Assembly (NCBI GenBank): GCA_037893225.1
Contig: JAZGUH010000695.1
Coordinates: 496,001-560,000, forward strand
DNA from: Hippasteria phrygiana
Lineage: Eukaryota; Echinodermata; Asteroidea; Valvatida; Goniasteridae
DNA length: 64,000 nucleotides
Reading direction: 5' to 3'
This document shows positions 12,460 to 25,873 of the stretch, piece after piece. The notes beneath the pieces were generated by a model. That model ran no database searches. It saw nothing but the letters and a program-made list of their open reading frames with translations, and was not told the DNA's origin. The position numbers and the translations under genes were made by a program. Each line of letters begins with the position of its first letter. The stretch's first letter is position 1.

Positions 12460-13013
12460 TGCATGGAGCAATACATAGACGGTAACATGTACACAGATGT
12501 TGGCCGGAAAGAAAATAAACATTGCGAGGTTTGAATTTTCTCCACAAGTTTTAACTCTAAGAAGCCGCCGATAATTGCAACATGTAGCGCCAGATCTAAG
12601 CTATCCATACATGTCAAAATTACTGAATTTGGTTGATATTTCATGCAATTATGAATGAGTAAAGCAAGTCCATACCCCAGGGAATTTGACAGGCATGGAG
12701 CAATAAATAAAAGGTAATCTGCACTCAGATGGTGGCCGGGAAGAAAATAAACATTGCGAGGTTTGAATTTTCTCCACAAGTGTTAACTCTAAGAAGCCGC
12801 CGATAATTGCAACATGTAGCGCCAGATCTAAGCTATCCATACATGTCAAAATTACTGAATTTGGTTGATATTTCATGCAATTATGAATGAGTAAAGCAAG
12901 TCATACCCTAGGGAATTTGACAGGCATGGAGCAATACATAGAAGGTAATATGCACACAGATGGTGGCCGGGAAGAAAATATACATTGCGAGGTTTGAATT
13001 TTCTCCACAAGTG

Positions 13014-15163
13014 TTAACTCTAAGAAGCCGCCGATAATTGCAACATGTAGCGCCAGATCTAAGCTATCCATACATGTCAAAATTACTGAATTTGGTTGAT
13101 ATTTCATGCAATTATGAATGAGTAAAGCAAGTCATACCCCAGGGAATTTGACAGGCATGGAGCAATAAATAAAAGGTAATCTGCACACAGATGGTGGCCG
13201 GGAAGAAAATAAACATTGCGAGGTTTGAATTTTCTCCACAAGTTTTAACTCTAAGAAGCCGCCGATAATTGCAACATGTAGCGCCAGATCTAAGCTATCC
13301 ATACATGTCAAAATTACTGAATTTGGTTGATATTTCATGCAATTATGAATGAGTAAAGCAAGTCATACCCCAGGGAATTTGACAGGCATGGAGCAATAAA
13401 TAAAAGGTAATCTGCACACAGATGGTGGCCGGGAAGAAAATAAACATTGCGAGGTTTGAATTTTCTCCACAAGTTTTAACTCTAAGAAGCCGCCGATAAT
13501 TGCAACATGTAGCGCCAGATCTAAGCTATCCATACATGTCAAAATTACTGAATTTGGTTGATATTTCATGCAATTATGAATGAGTAAAGCAAGTCCATAC
13601 CCCAGGGAATTTGACAGGCATGGAGCAATAAATAAAAGGTAATCTGCACACAGATGGTGGCCGGGAAGAAAATAAACATTGCGAGGTTTGAATTTTCTCC
13701 ACAAGTGTTGACTCTAAGAAGCCGCCGATAATTGCAACATGTAGCGCCAGATCTAAGCTATCCATACATGTCAAAATTACTGAATTTGGTTGATATTTCA
13801 TGCAATTATGAATGAGTAAAGCAAGTCCATACCCCAGGGAATTTGTCAGGCATGGAGCAATAAATAAAAGGTAATCTGCACTCAGATGGTGGCCGGGAAG
13901 AAAATAAACATTGCGAGGTTTGAATTTTCTCCACAAGTGTTGACTCTAAGAAGCCGCCGATAATTGCAACATGTAGCGCCAGATCTAAGCTATCCATACA
14001 TGTCAAAATTACTGAATTTGGTTGATATTTCATGCAATTATGAATGAGTAAAGCAAGTCATACCCTAGGGAATTTGACAGGCATGGAGCAATAAATAGAA
14101 GGTAATATGCACACAGATGTTGGCCGAAAAGAAAATAAACATTGCGAGGTTTGAATTTTCTCCACAAGTTTTAACTCTAAGAAGCCGCCGATAATTGCAA
14201 CATGTAGCGCCAGATCTAAGCTATCCATACATGTCAAAATTACTGAATTTGGTTGATATTTCATGCAATTATGAATGAGTAAAGCAAGTCCATACCCCAG
14301 GGAATTTGACAGGCATGGAGCAATAAATAAAAGGTAATCTGCACACAGATGGTGGCCGGGAAGAAAATAAACATTGCGAGGTTTGAATTTTCTCCACAAG
14401 TGTTAACTCTAAGAAGCCGCCGATAATTGCAACATGTAGCGCCAGATCTAAGCTATCCATACATGTCAAAATTACTGAATTTGGTTGATATTTCATGCAA
14501 TTATGAATGAGTAAAGCAAGTCATACCCCAGGGAATTTGACAGGCATGGAGCAATAAATAAAAGGTAATCTGCACACAGATGGTGGCCGGGAAGAAAATA
14601 AACATTGCGAGGTTTGAATTTTCTCCACAAGTTTTAACTCTAAGAAGCCGCCGATAATTGCAACATGTAGCGCCAGATCTAAGCTATCCATACATGTCAA
14701 CATTACTGAATTTGGTTGATATTTCATGCAATTATGAATGAGTAAAGCAAGTCCATACCCCAGGGAATTTGACAGGCATGGAGCAATAAATAAAAGGTAA
14801 TCTGCACTCAGATGGTGGCCGGGAAGAAAATAAACATTGCGAGGTTTGAATTTTCTCCACAAGTGTTAACTCTAAGAAGCCGCCGATAATTGCAACATGT
14901 AGCGCCAGATCTAAGCTATCCATACATGTCAAAATTACTGAATTTGGTTGATATTTCATGCAATTATGAATGAGTAAAGCAAGTCATACCCTAGGGAATT
15001 TGACAGGCATGGAGCAATACATAGAAGGTAATATGCACACAGATGGTGGCCGGGAAGAAAATATACATTGCGAGGTTTGAATTTTCTCCACAAGTGTTAA
15101 CTCTAAGAAGCCGCCGATAATTGCAACATGTAGCGCCAGATCTAAGCTATCCATACATGTCAA
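13014..15163. repeat. HOR module M, partial copy (2,150 bp)
   Basis: Matches 966-3115 (offset 12,048) and 16949-19098 (offset 3,935) with no mismatch noticed. The left break is the T/G difference at 13013 and the right break is the C of GTCAACATT at 15164. It contains a complete 7-monomer backbone block. Confidence 0.85.
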
Positions 15164-16284
15164 CATTACTGAATTTGGTTGATATTTCATGCAATTATGA
15201 ATGAGTAAAGCAAGTCCATACCCCAGGGAATTTGACAGGCATGGAGCAATAAATAAAAGGTAATCTGCACTCAGATGGTGGCCGGGAAGAAAATAAACAT
15301 TGCGAGGTTTGAATTTTCTCCACAAGTGTTAACTCTAAGAAGCCGCCGATAATTGCAACATGTAGCGCCAGATCTAAGCTATCCATACATGTCAAAATTA
15401 CTGAATTTGGTTGATATTTCATGCAATTATGAATGAGTAAAGCAAGTCATACCCTAGGGAATTTGACAGGCATGGAGCAATACATAGAAGGTAATATGCA
15501 CACAGATGTTGGCCGGAAAGAAAATAAACATTGCGAGGTTTGAATTTTCTCCACAAGTTTTAACTCTAAGAAGCCGCCGATAATTGCAACATGTAGCGCC
15601 AGATCTAAGCTATCCATACATGTCAAAATTACTGAATTTGGTTGATATTTCATGCAATTATGAATGAGTAAAGCAAGTCATACCCTAGGGAATTTGACAT
15701 GCATGGAGCAATAAATAGAAGGTAATATGCACACAGATGTTGGCCGGAAAGAAAATATACATTGCGAGGTTTGAATTTTCTCCACAATTTTTAACTCTAA
15801 GAAGCCGCCGATAATTGCAGCATGTAGCGCCAGATCTAAGCTATCCATACATGTCAAAATTACTGTATTTGGTGTATATTTCATGCAATTATGAATGAGT
15901 AAAGCAAGTCCATACCCCAGGGAATTTGACAGGCATGGAGCAATACATAAAAGGTAATCTGCACACAGATGGTGGCCGGGAAGAAAATATACATTGCGAG
16001 GTTTGAATTTTCTCCACAAGTGTTAACTCTAAGAAGCCGCCGATAATTGCAACATGTAGCGCCAGATCTAAGCTATCCATACATGTCAAAATTACTGAAT
16101 TTGGTTGATATTTCATGCAATTATGAATGAGTAAAGCAAGTCCATACCCTAGGGAATTTGACATGCATGGAGCAATAAATAGAAGGTAATATGCACACAG
16201 ATGTTGGCCGGAAAGAAAATATACATTGCGAGGTTTGAATTTTCTCCACAATTTTTAACTCTAAGAAGCCGCCGATAATTGCAG
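15164..16284. repeat. Spacer of zone-2-type monomers between module M copies
   Basis: About five monomers. Three carry GACATGCATGG, AAAATATACATT or GCAGCATG variants typical of 5.5-11.5 kb (for example near 15820, 15872 and 16284). A 4-monomer step (926 bp) links the monomer at 15447 to the one at 16373. One monomer here has an otherwise unseen combination of the two length and CCCTAGG markers (see findings). Confidence 0.75.
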
Positions 16285-19106
16285 CATGTAGCGCCAGATC
16301 TAAGCTATCCATACATGTCAAAATTACTGAATTTGGTTGATATTTCATGCAATTATGAATGAGTAAAGCAAGTCATACCCTAGGGAATTTGACAGGCATG
16401 GAGCAATACATAGAAGGTAATATGCACACAGATGTTGGCCGGAAAGAAAATAAACATTGCGAGGTTTGAATTTTCTCCACAAGTTTTAACTCTAAGAAGC
16501 CGCCGATAATTGCAACATGTAGCGCCAGATCTAAGCTATCCATACATGTCAAAATTACTGAATTTGGTTGATATTTCATGCAATTATGAATGAGTAAAGC
16601 AAGTCATACCCCAGGGAATTTGACGGGCATGGAGCAATAAATAAAAGGTAATCTGCACACAGATGGTGGCCGGGAAGAAAATAAACATTGCGAGGTTTGA
16701 ATTTTCTCCACAAGTTTTAACTCTAAGAAGCCGCCGATAATTGCAACATGTAGCGCCAGATCTAAGCTATCCATACATGTCAAAATTACTGAATTTGGTT
16801 GATATTTCATGCAATTATGAATGAGTAAAGCAAGTCCATACCCCAGGGAATTTGACAGGCATGGAGCAATAAATAGAAGGTAATATGCACACAGATGTTG
16901 GCCGGAAAGAAAATAAACATTGCGAGGTTTGAATTTTCTCCACAAGTTTTAACTCTAAGAAGCCGCCGATAATTGCAACATGTAGCGCCAGATCTAAGCT
17001 ATCCATACATGTCAAAATTACTGAATTTGGTTGATATTTCATGCAATTATGAATGAGTAAAGCAAGTCATACCCCAGGGAATTTGACAGGCATGGAGCAA
17101 TAAATAAAAGGTAATCTGCACACAGATGGTGGCCGGGAAGAAAATAAACATTGCGAGGTTTGAATTTTCTCCACAAGTTTTAACTCTAAGAAGCCGCCGA
17201 TAATTGCAACATGTAGCGCCAGATCTAAGCTATCCATACATGTCAAAATTACTGAATTTGGTTGATATTTCATGCAATTATGAATGAGTAAAGCAAGTCA
17301 TACCCCAGGGAATTTGACAGGCATGGAGCAATAAATAAAAGGTAATCTGCACACAGATGGTGGCCGGGAAGAAAATAAACATTGCGAGGTTTGAATTTTC
17401 TCCACAAGTTTTAACTCTAAGAAGCCGCCGATAATTGCAACATGTAGCGCCAGATCTAAGCTATCCATACATGTCAAAATTACTGAATTTGGTTGATATT
17501 TCATGCAATTATGAATGAGTAAAGCAAGTCCATACCCCAGGGAATTTGACAGGCATGGAGCAATAAATAAAAGGTAATCTGCACACAGATGGTGGCCGGG
17601 AAGAAAATAAACATTGCGAGGTTTGAATTTTCTCCACAAGTGTTGACTCTAAGAAGCCGCCGATAATTGCAACATGTAGCGCCAGATCTAAGCTATCCAT
17701 ACATGTCAAAATTACTGAATTTGGTTGATATTTCATGCAATTATGAATGAGTAAAGCAAGTCCATACCCCAGGGAATTTGTCAGGCATGGAGCAATAAAT
17801 AAAAGGTAATCTGCACTCAGATGGTGGCCGGGAAGAAAATAAACATTGCGAGGTTTGAATTTTCTCCACAAGTGTTGACTCTAAGAAGCCGCCGATAATT
17901 GCAACATGTAGCGCCAGATCTAAGCTATCCATACATGTCAAAATTACTGAATTTGGTTGATATTTCATGCAATTATGAATGAGTAAAGCAAGTCATACCC
18001 TAGGGAATTTGACAGGCATGGAGCAATAAATAGAAGGTAATATGCACACAGATGTTGGCCGAAAAGAAAATAAACATTGCGAGGTTTGAATTTTCTCCAC
18101 AAGTTTTAACTCTAAGAAGCCGCCGATAATTGCAACATGTAGCGCCAGATCTAAGCTATCCATACATGTCAAAATTACTGAATTTGGTTGATATTTCATG
18201 CAATTATGAATGAGTAAAGCAAGTCCATACCCCAGGGAATTTGACAGGCATGGAGCAATAAATAAAAGGTAATCTGCACACAGATGGTGGCCGGGAAGAA
18301 AATAAACATTGCGAGGTTTGAATTTTCTCCACAAGTGTTAACTCTAAGAAGCCGCCGATAATTGCAACATGTAGCGCCAGATCTAAGCTATCCATACATG
18401 TCAAAATTACTGAATTTGGTTGATATTTCATGCAATTATGAATGAGTAAAGCAAGTCATACCCCAGGGAATTTGACAGGCATGGAGCAATAAATAAAAGG
18501 TAATCTGCACACAGATGGTGGCCGGGAAGAAAATAAACATTGCGAGGTTTGAATTTTCTCCACAAGTTTTAACTCTAAGAAGCCGCCGATAATTGCAACA
18601 TGTAGCGCCAGATCTAAGCTATCCATACATGTCAACATTACTGAATTTGGTTGATATTTCATGCAATTATGAATGAGTAAAGCAAGTCCATACCCCAGGG
18701 AATTTGACAGGCATGGAGCAATAAATAAAAGGTAATCTGCACTCAGATGGTGGCCGGGAAGAAAATAAACATTGCGAGGTTTGAATTTTCTCCACAAGTG
18801 TTAACTCTAAGAAGCCGCCGATAATTGCAACATGTAGCGCCAGATCTAAGCTATCCATACATGTCAAAATTACTGAATTTGGTTGATATTTCATGCAATT
18901 ATGAATGAGTAAAGCAAGTCATACCCTAGGGAATTTGACAGGCATGGAGCAATACATAGAAGGTAATATGCACACAGATGGTGGCCGGGAAGAAAATATA
19001 CATTGCGAGGTTTGAATTTTCTCCACAAGTGTTAACTCTAAGAAGCCGCCGATAATTGCAACATGTAGCGCCAGATCTAAGCTATCCATACATGTCAAAA
19101 TTACTG
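16285..19106. repeat. HOR module M, copy 2 (2,822 bp)
   Basis: Matches 302-3123 and 20222-23043. It is bounded on the left by the G of GCAGCATG at 16284 and on the right by the T of CTGTATTTGG at 19107. The distance to the next copy is 3,937 bp (17 monomers), which defines the HOR period in this part of the array. The monomers at 19107-20221 fill out the period and include zone-2-type variants near 19107-19440. Confidence 0.88.
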
Positions 19107-19920
19107 TATTTGGTGTATATTTCATGCAATTATGAATGAGTAAAGCAAGTCCATACCCCAGGGAATTTGACAGGCATGGAGCAATACATAAAAGGTAATC
19201 TGCACACAGATGGTGGCCGGGAAGAAAATATACATTGCGAGGTTTGAATTTTCTCCACAAGTGTTAACTCTAAGAAGCCGCCGATAATTGCAACATGTAG
19301 CGCCAGATCTAAGCTATCCATACATGTCAAAATTACTGAATTTGGTTGATATTTCATGCAATTATGAATGAGTAAAGCAAGTCCATACCCCAGGGAATTT
19401 GACATGCATGGAGCAATAAATAGACGGTAACATGTACACAGATGTTGGCCGGAAAGAAAATAAACATTGCGAGGTTTGAATTTTCTCCACAAGTTTTAAC
19501 TCTAAGAAGCCGCCGATAATTGCAACATGTAGCGCCAGATCTAAGCTATCCATACATGTCAAAATTACTGAATTTGGTTGATATTTCATGCAATTATGAA
19601 TGAGTAAAGCAAGTCCATACCCCAGGGAATTTGACAGGCATGGAGCAATAAATAAAAGGTAATCTGCACTCAGATGGTGGCCGGGAAGAAAATAAACATT
19701 GCGAGGTTTGAATTTTCTCCACAAGTGTTAACTCTAAGAAGCCGCAGATAATTGCAACATGTAGCGCCAGATCTAAGCTATCCATACATGTCAAAATTAC
19801 TGAATTTGGTTGATATTTCATGCAATTATGAATGAGTAAAGCAAGTCCATACCCCAGGGAATTTGACAGGCATGGAGCAATAAATAAAAGGTAATCTGCA
19901 CACAGATGGTGGCCGGGAAG

Positions 19921-22900
19921 AAAATAAACATTGCGAGGTTTGAATTTTCTCCACAAGTGTTAATTCTAAGAAGCCGCCGATAATTGCAACATGTAGCGCC
20001 AGATCTAAGCTATCCATACATGTCAACATTACTGAATTTGGTTGATATTTCATGCAATTATGAATGAGTAAAGCAAGTCCATATCCCAGGGAATTTGACA
20101 GGCATGGAGCAATAAATAAAAGGTAATCTGCACTCAGATGGTGGCCGGGAAGAAAATAAACATTGCGAGGTTTGAATTTTCTCCACAAGTGTTAACTCTA
20201 AGAAGCCGCCGATAATTGCAACATGTAGCGCCAGATCTAAGCTATCCATACATGTCAAAATTACTGAATTTGGTTGATATTTCATGCAATTATGAATGAG
20301 TAAAGCAAGTCATACCCTAGGGAATTTGACAGGCATGGAGCAATACATAGAAGGTAATATGCACACAGATGTTGGCCGGAAAGAAAATAAACATTGCGAG
20401 GTTTGAATTTTCTCCACAAGTTTTAACTCTAAGAAGCCGCCGATAATTGCAACATGTAGCGCCAGATCTAAGCTATCCATACATGTCAAAATTACTGAAT
20501 TTGGTTGATATTTCATGCAATTATGAATGAGTAAAGCAAGTCATACCCCAGGGAATTTGACGGGCATGGAGCAATAAATAAAAGGTAATCTGCACACAGA
20601 TGGTGGCCGGGAAGAAAATAAACATTGCGAGGTTTGAATTTTCTCCACAAGTTTTAACTCTAAGAAGCCGCCGATAATTGCAACATGTAGCGCCAGATCT
20701 AAGCTATCCATACATGTCAAAATTACTGAATTTGGTTGATATTTCATGCAATTATGAATGAGTAAAGCAAGTCCATACCCCAGGGAATTTGACAGGCATG
20801 GAGCAATAAATAGAAGGTAATATGCACACAGATGTTGGCCGGAAAGAAAATAAACATTGCGAGGTTTGAATTTTCTCCACAAGTTTTAACTCTAAGAAGC
20901 CGCCGATAATTGCAACATGTAGCGCCAGATCTAAGCTATCCATACATGTCAAAATTACTGAATTTGGTTGATATTTCATGCAATTATGAATGAGTAAAGC
21001 AAGTCATACCCCAGGGAATTTGACAGGCATGGAGCAATAAATAAAAGGTAATCTGCACACAGATGGTGGCCGGGAAGAAAATAAACATTGCGAGGTTTGA
21101 ATTTTCTCCACAAGTTTTAACTCTAAGAAGCCGCCGATAATTGCAACATGTAGCGCCAGATCTAAGCTATCCATACATGTCAAAATTACTGAATTTGGTT
21201 GATATTTCATGCAATTATGAATGAGTAAAGCAAGTCATACCCCAGGGAATTTGACAGGCATGGAGCAATAAATAAAAGGTAATCTGCACACAGATGGTGG
21301 CCGGGAAGAAAATAAACATTGCGAGGTTTGAATTTTCTCCACAAGTTTTAACTCTAAGAAGCCGCCGATAATTGCAACATGTAGCGCCAGATCTAAGCTA
21401 TCCATACATGTCAAAATTACTGAATTTGGTTGATATTTCATGCAATTATGAATGAGTAAAGCAAGTCCATACCCCAGGGAATTTGACAGGCATGGAGCAA
21501 TAAATAAAAGGTAATCTGCACACAGATGGTGGCCGGGAAGAAAATAAACATTGCGAGGTTTGAATTTTCTCCACAAGTGTTGACTCTAAGAAGCCGCCGA
21601 TAATTGCAACATGTAGCGCCAGATCTAAGCTATCCATACATGTCAAAATTACTGAATTTGGTTGATATTTCATGCAATTATGAATGAGTAAAGCAAGTCC
21701 ATACCCCAGGGAATTTGTCAGGCATGGAGCAATAAATAAAAGGTAATCTGCACTCAGATGGTGGCCGGGAAGAAAATAAACATTGCGAGGTTTGAATTTT
21801 CTCCACAAGTGTTGACTCTAAGAAGCCGCCGATAATTGCAACATGTAGCGCCAGATCTAAGCTATCCATACATGTCAAAATTACTGAATTTGGTTGATAT
21901 TTCATGCAATTATGAATGAGTAAAGCAAGTCATACCCTAGGGAATTTGACAGGCATGGAGCAATAAATAGAAGGTAATATGCACACAGATGTTGGCCGAA
22001 AAGAAAATAAACATTGCGAGGTTTGAATTTTCTCCACAAGTTTTAACTCTAAGAAGCCGCCGATAATTGCAACATGTAGCGCCAGATCTAAGCTATCCAT
22101 ACATGTCAAAATTACTGAATTTGGTTGATATTTCATGCAATTATGAATGAGTAAAGCAAGTCCATACCCCAGGGAATTTGACAGGCATGGAGCAATAAAT
22201 AAAAGGTAATCTGCACACAGATGGTGGCCGGGAAGAAAATAAACATTGCGAGGTTTGAATTTTCTCCACAAGTGTTAACTCTAAGAAGCCGCCGATAATT
22301 GCAACATGTAGCGCCAGATCTAAGCTATCCATACATGTCAAAATTACTGAATTTGGTTGATATTTCATGCAATTATGAATGAGTAAAGCAAGTCATACCC
22401 CAGGGAATTTGACAGGCATGGAGCAATAAATAAAAGGTAATCTGCACACAGATGGTGGCCGGGAAGAAAATAAACATTGCGAGGTTTGAATTTTCTCCAC
22501 AAGTTTTAACTCTAAGAAGCCGCCGATAATTGCAACATGTAGCGCCAGATCTAAGCTATCCATACATGTCAACATTACTGAATTTGGTTGATATTTCATG
22601 CAATTATGAATGAGTAAAGCAAGTCCATACCCCAGGGAATTTGACAGGCATGGAGCAATAAATAAAAGGTAATCTGCACTCAGATGGTGGCCGGGAAGAA
22701 AATAAACATTGCGAGGTTTGAATTTTCTCCACAAGTGTTAACTCTAAGAAGCCGCCGATAATTGCAACATGTAGCGCCAGATCTAAGCTATCCATACATG
22801 TCAAAATTACTGAATTTGGTTGATATTTCATGCAATTATGAATGAGTAAAGCAAGTCATACCCTAGGGAATTTGACAGGCATGGAGCAATACATAGAAGG

Positions 22901-23844
22901 TAATATGCACACAGATGGTGGCCGGGAAGAAAATATACATTGCGAGGTTTGAATTTTCTCCACAAGTGTTAACTCTAAGAAGCCGCCGATAATTGCAACA
23001 TGTAGCGCCAGATCTAAGCTATCCATACATGTCAAAATTACTGAATTTGGTTGATATTTCATGCAATTATGAATGAGTAAAGCAAGTCCATACCCCAGGG
23101 AATTTGACATGCATGGAGCAATAAATAGACGGTAACATGTACACAGATGTTGGCCGGAAAGAAAATAAACATTGCGAGGTTTGAATTTTCTCCACAAGTT
23201 TTAACTCTAAGAAGCCGCCGATAATTGCAACATGTAGCGCCAGATCTAAGCTATCCATACATGTCAAAATTACTGAATTTGGTTGATATTTCATGCAATT
23301 ATGAATGAGTAAAGCAAGTCATACCCTAGGGAATTTGACATGCATGGAGCAATAAATAGAAGGTAATATGCACACAGATGTTGGCCGGAAAGAAAATATA
23401 CATTGCGAGGTTTGAATTTTCTCCACAAGTTTTAACTCTAAGAAGCCGCCAATAATTGCAACATGTAGCGCCAGATCTAAGCTATCCATACATGTCAAAA
23501 TTACTGAATTTGGTTGATATTTCATGCAATTATGAATGAGTAAAGCAATTCCATACCCCAGGGAATTTGACAGGCATGGAGCAATAAATAAAAGGTAATC
23601 TGCACTCAGATGGTGGCCGGGAAGAAAATAAACATTGCGAGGTTTGAATTTTCTCCACAAGTGTTAACTCTAAGAAGCCGCCGATAATTGCAACATGTAG
23701 CGCCAGATCTAAGCTATCCATACATGTCAAAATTACTGAATTTGGTTGATATTTCATGCAATTATGAATGAGTAAAGCAAGTCCATACCCCAGGGAATTT
23801 GACAGGCATGGAGCAATAAATAAAAGGTAATCTGCACACAGATG
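19921..23844. repeat. 3,924-bp near-exact copy of the window start, containing module M copy 3
   Basis: Compared in 60-base steps with 1-3924, most rows in full; no mismatch noticed. The first difference is T3925 versus G23845. It includes module M (20222-23043) and the rare CCGCCAATAAT (23451) and AAGCAATTCC (23549) variants. The window begins inside this match, so its true left extent is unknown. The distance of 19,920 bp is 86 monomers. Confidence 0.88.
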
Positions 23845-24157
23845 GTGGCCGGGAAGAAAATAAACATTGCGAGGTTTGAATTTTCTCCACAAGTGTTAAC
23901 TCTAAGAAGCCGCCGATAATTGCAACATGTAGCGCCAGATCTAAGCTATCCATACATGTCAACATTACTGAATTTGGTTGATATTTCATGCAATTATGAA
24001 TGAGTAAAGCAAGTCCATACCCCAGGGAATTTGACAGGCATGGAGCAATAAATAAAAGGTAATCTGCACTCAGATGGTGGCCGGGAAGAAAATAAACATT
24101 GCGAGGTTTGAATTTTCTCCACAAGTGTTAACTCTAAGAAGCCGCCGATAATTGCAA

Positions 24158-25873
24158 CATGTAGCGCCAGATCTAAGCTATCCATACATGTCAAAATTAC
24201 TGAATTTGGTTGATATTTCATGCAATTATGAATGAGTAAAGCAAGTCATACCCTAGGGAATTTGACAGGCATGGAGCAATACATAGAAGGTAATATGCAC
24301 ACAGATGTTGGCCGGAAAGAAAATAAACATTGCGAGGTTTGAATTTTCTCCACAAGTTTTAACTCTAAGAAGCCGCCGATAATTGCAACATGTAGCGCCA
24401 GATCTAAGCTATCCATACATGTCAAAATTACTGAATTTGGTTGATATTTCATGCAATTATGAATGAGTAAAGCAAGTCATACCCCAGGGAATTTGACGGG
24501 CATGGAGCAATAAATAAAAGGTAATCTGCACACAGATGGTGGCCGGGAAGAAAATAAACATTGCGAGGTTTGAATTTTCTCCACAAGTTTTAACTCTAAG
24601 AAGCCGCCGATAATTGCAACATGTAGCGCCAGATCTAAGCTATCCATACATGTCAAAATTACTGAATTTGGTTGATATTTCATGCAATTATGAATGAGTA
24701 AAGCAAGTCCATACCCCAGGGAATTTGACAGGCATGGAGCAATAAATAGAAGGTAATATGCACACAGATGTTGGCCGGAAAGAAAATAAACATTGCGAGG
24801 TTTGAATTTTCTCCACAAGTTTTAACTCTAAGAAGCCGCCGATAATTGCAACATGTAGCGCCAGATCTAAGCTATCCATACATGTCAAAATTACTGAATT
24901 TGGTTGATATTTCATGCAATTATGAATGAGTAAAGCAAGTCATACCCCAGGGAATTTGACAGGCATGGAGCAATAAATAAAAGGTAATCTGCACACAGAT
25001 GGTGGCCGGGAAGAAAATAAACATTGCGAGGTTTGAATTTTCTCCACAAGTTTTAACTCTAAGAAGCCGCCGATAATTGCAACATGTAGCGCCAGATCTA
25101 AGCTATCCATACATGTCAAAATTACTGAATTTGGTTGATATTTCATGCAATTATGAATGAGTAAAGCAAGTCATACCCCAGGGAATTTGACAGGCATGGA
25201 GCAATAAATAAAAGGTAATCTGCACACAGATGGTGGCCGGGAAGAAAATAAACATTGCGAGGTTTGAATTTTCTCCACAAGTTTTAACTCTAAGAAGCCG
25301 CCGATAATTGCAACATGTAGCGCCAGATCTAAGCTATCCATACATGTCAAAATTACTGAATTTGGTTGATATTTCATGCAATTATGAATGAGTAAAGCAA
25401 GTCCATACCCCAGGGAATTTGACAGGCATGGAGCAATAAATAAAAGGTAATCTGCACACAGATGGTGGCCGGGAAGAAAATAAACATTGCGAGGTTTGAA
25501 TTTTCTCCACAAGTGTTGACTCTAAGAAGCCGCCGATAATTGCAACATGTAGCGCCAGATCTAAGCTATCCATACATGTCAAAATTACTGAATTTGGTTG
25601 ATATTTCATGCAATTATGAATGAGTAAAGCAAGTCCATACCCCAGGGAATTTGTCAGGCATGGAGCAATAAATAAAAGGTAATCTGCACTCAGATGGTGG
25701 CCGGGAAGAAAATAAACATTGCGAGGTTTGAATTTTCTCCACAAGTGTTGACTCTAAGAAGCCGCCGATAATTGCAACATGTAGCGCCAGATCTAAGCTA
25801 TCCATACATGTCAAAATTACTGAATTTGGTTGATATTTCATGCAATTATGAATGAGTAAAGCAAGTCATACCC
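24158..25873. repeat. HOR module M, truncated copy (1,716 bp)
   Basis: Matches 302-2017 (offset 23,856) and starts 3,936 bp after the copy at 20222. The match stops at 25874, where CCCCAGG replaces CCCTAGG and the array switches to a 5-monomer repeat. It is therefore the last recognisable copy of the 17-monomer HOR in the window. Confidence 0.85.
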
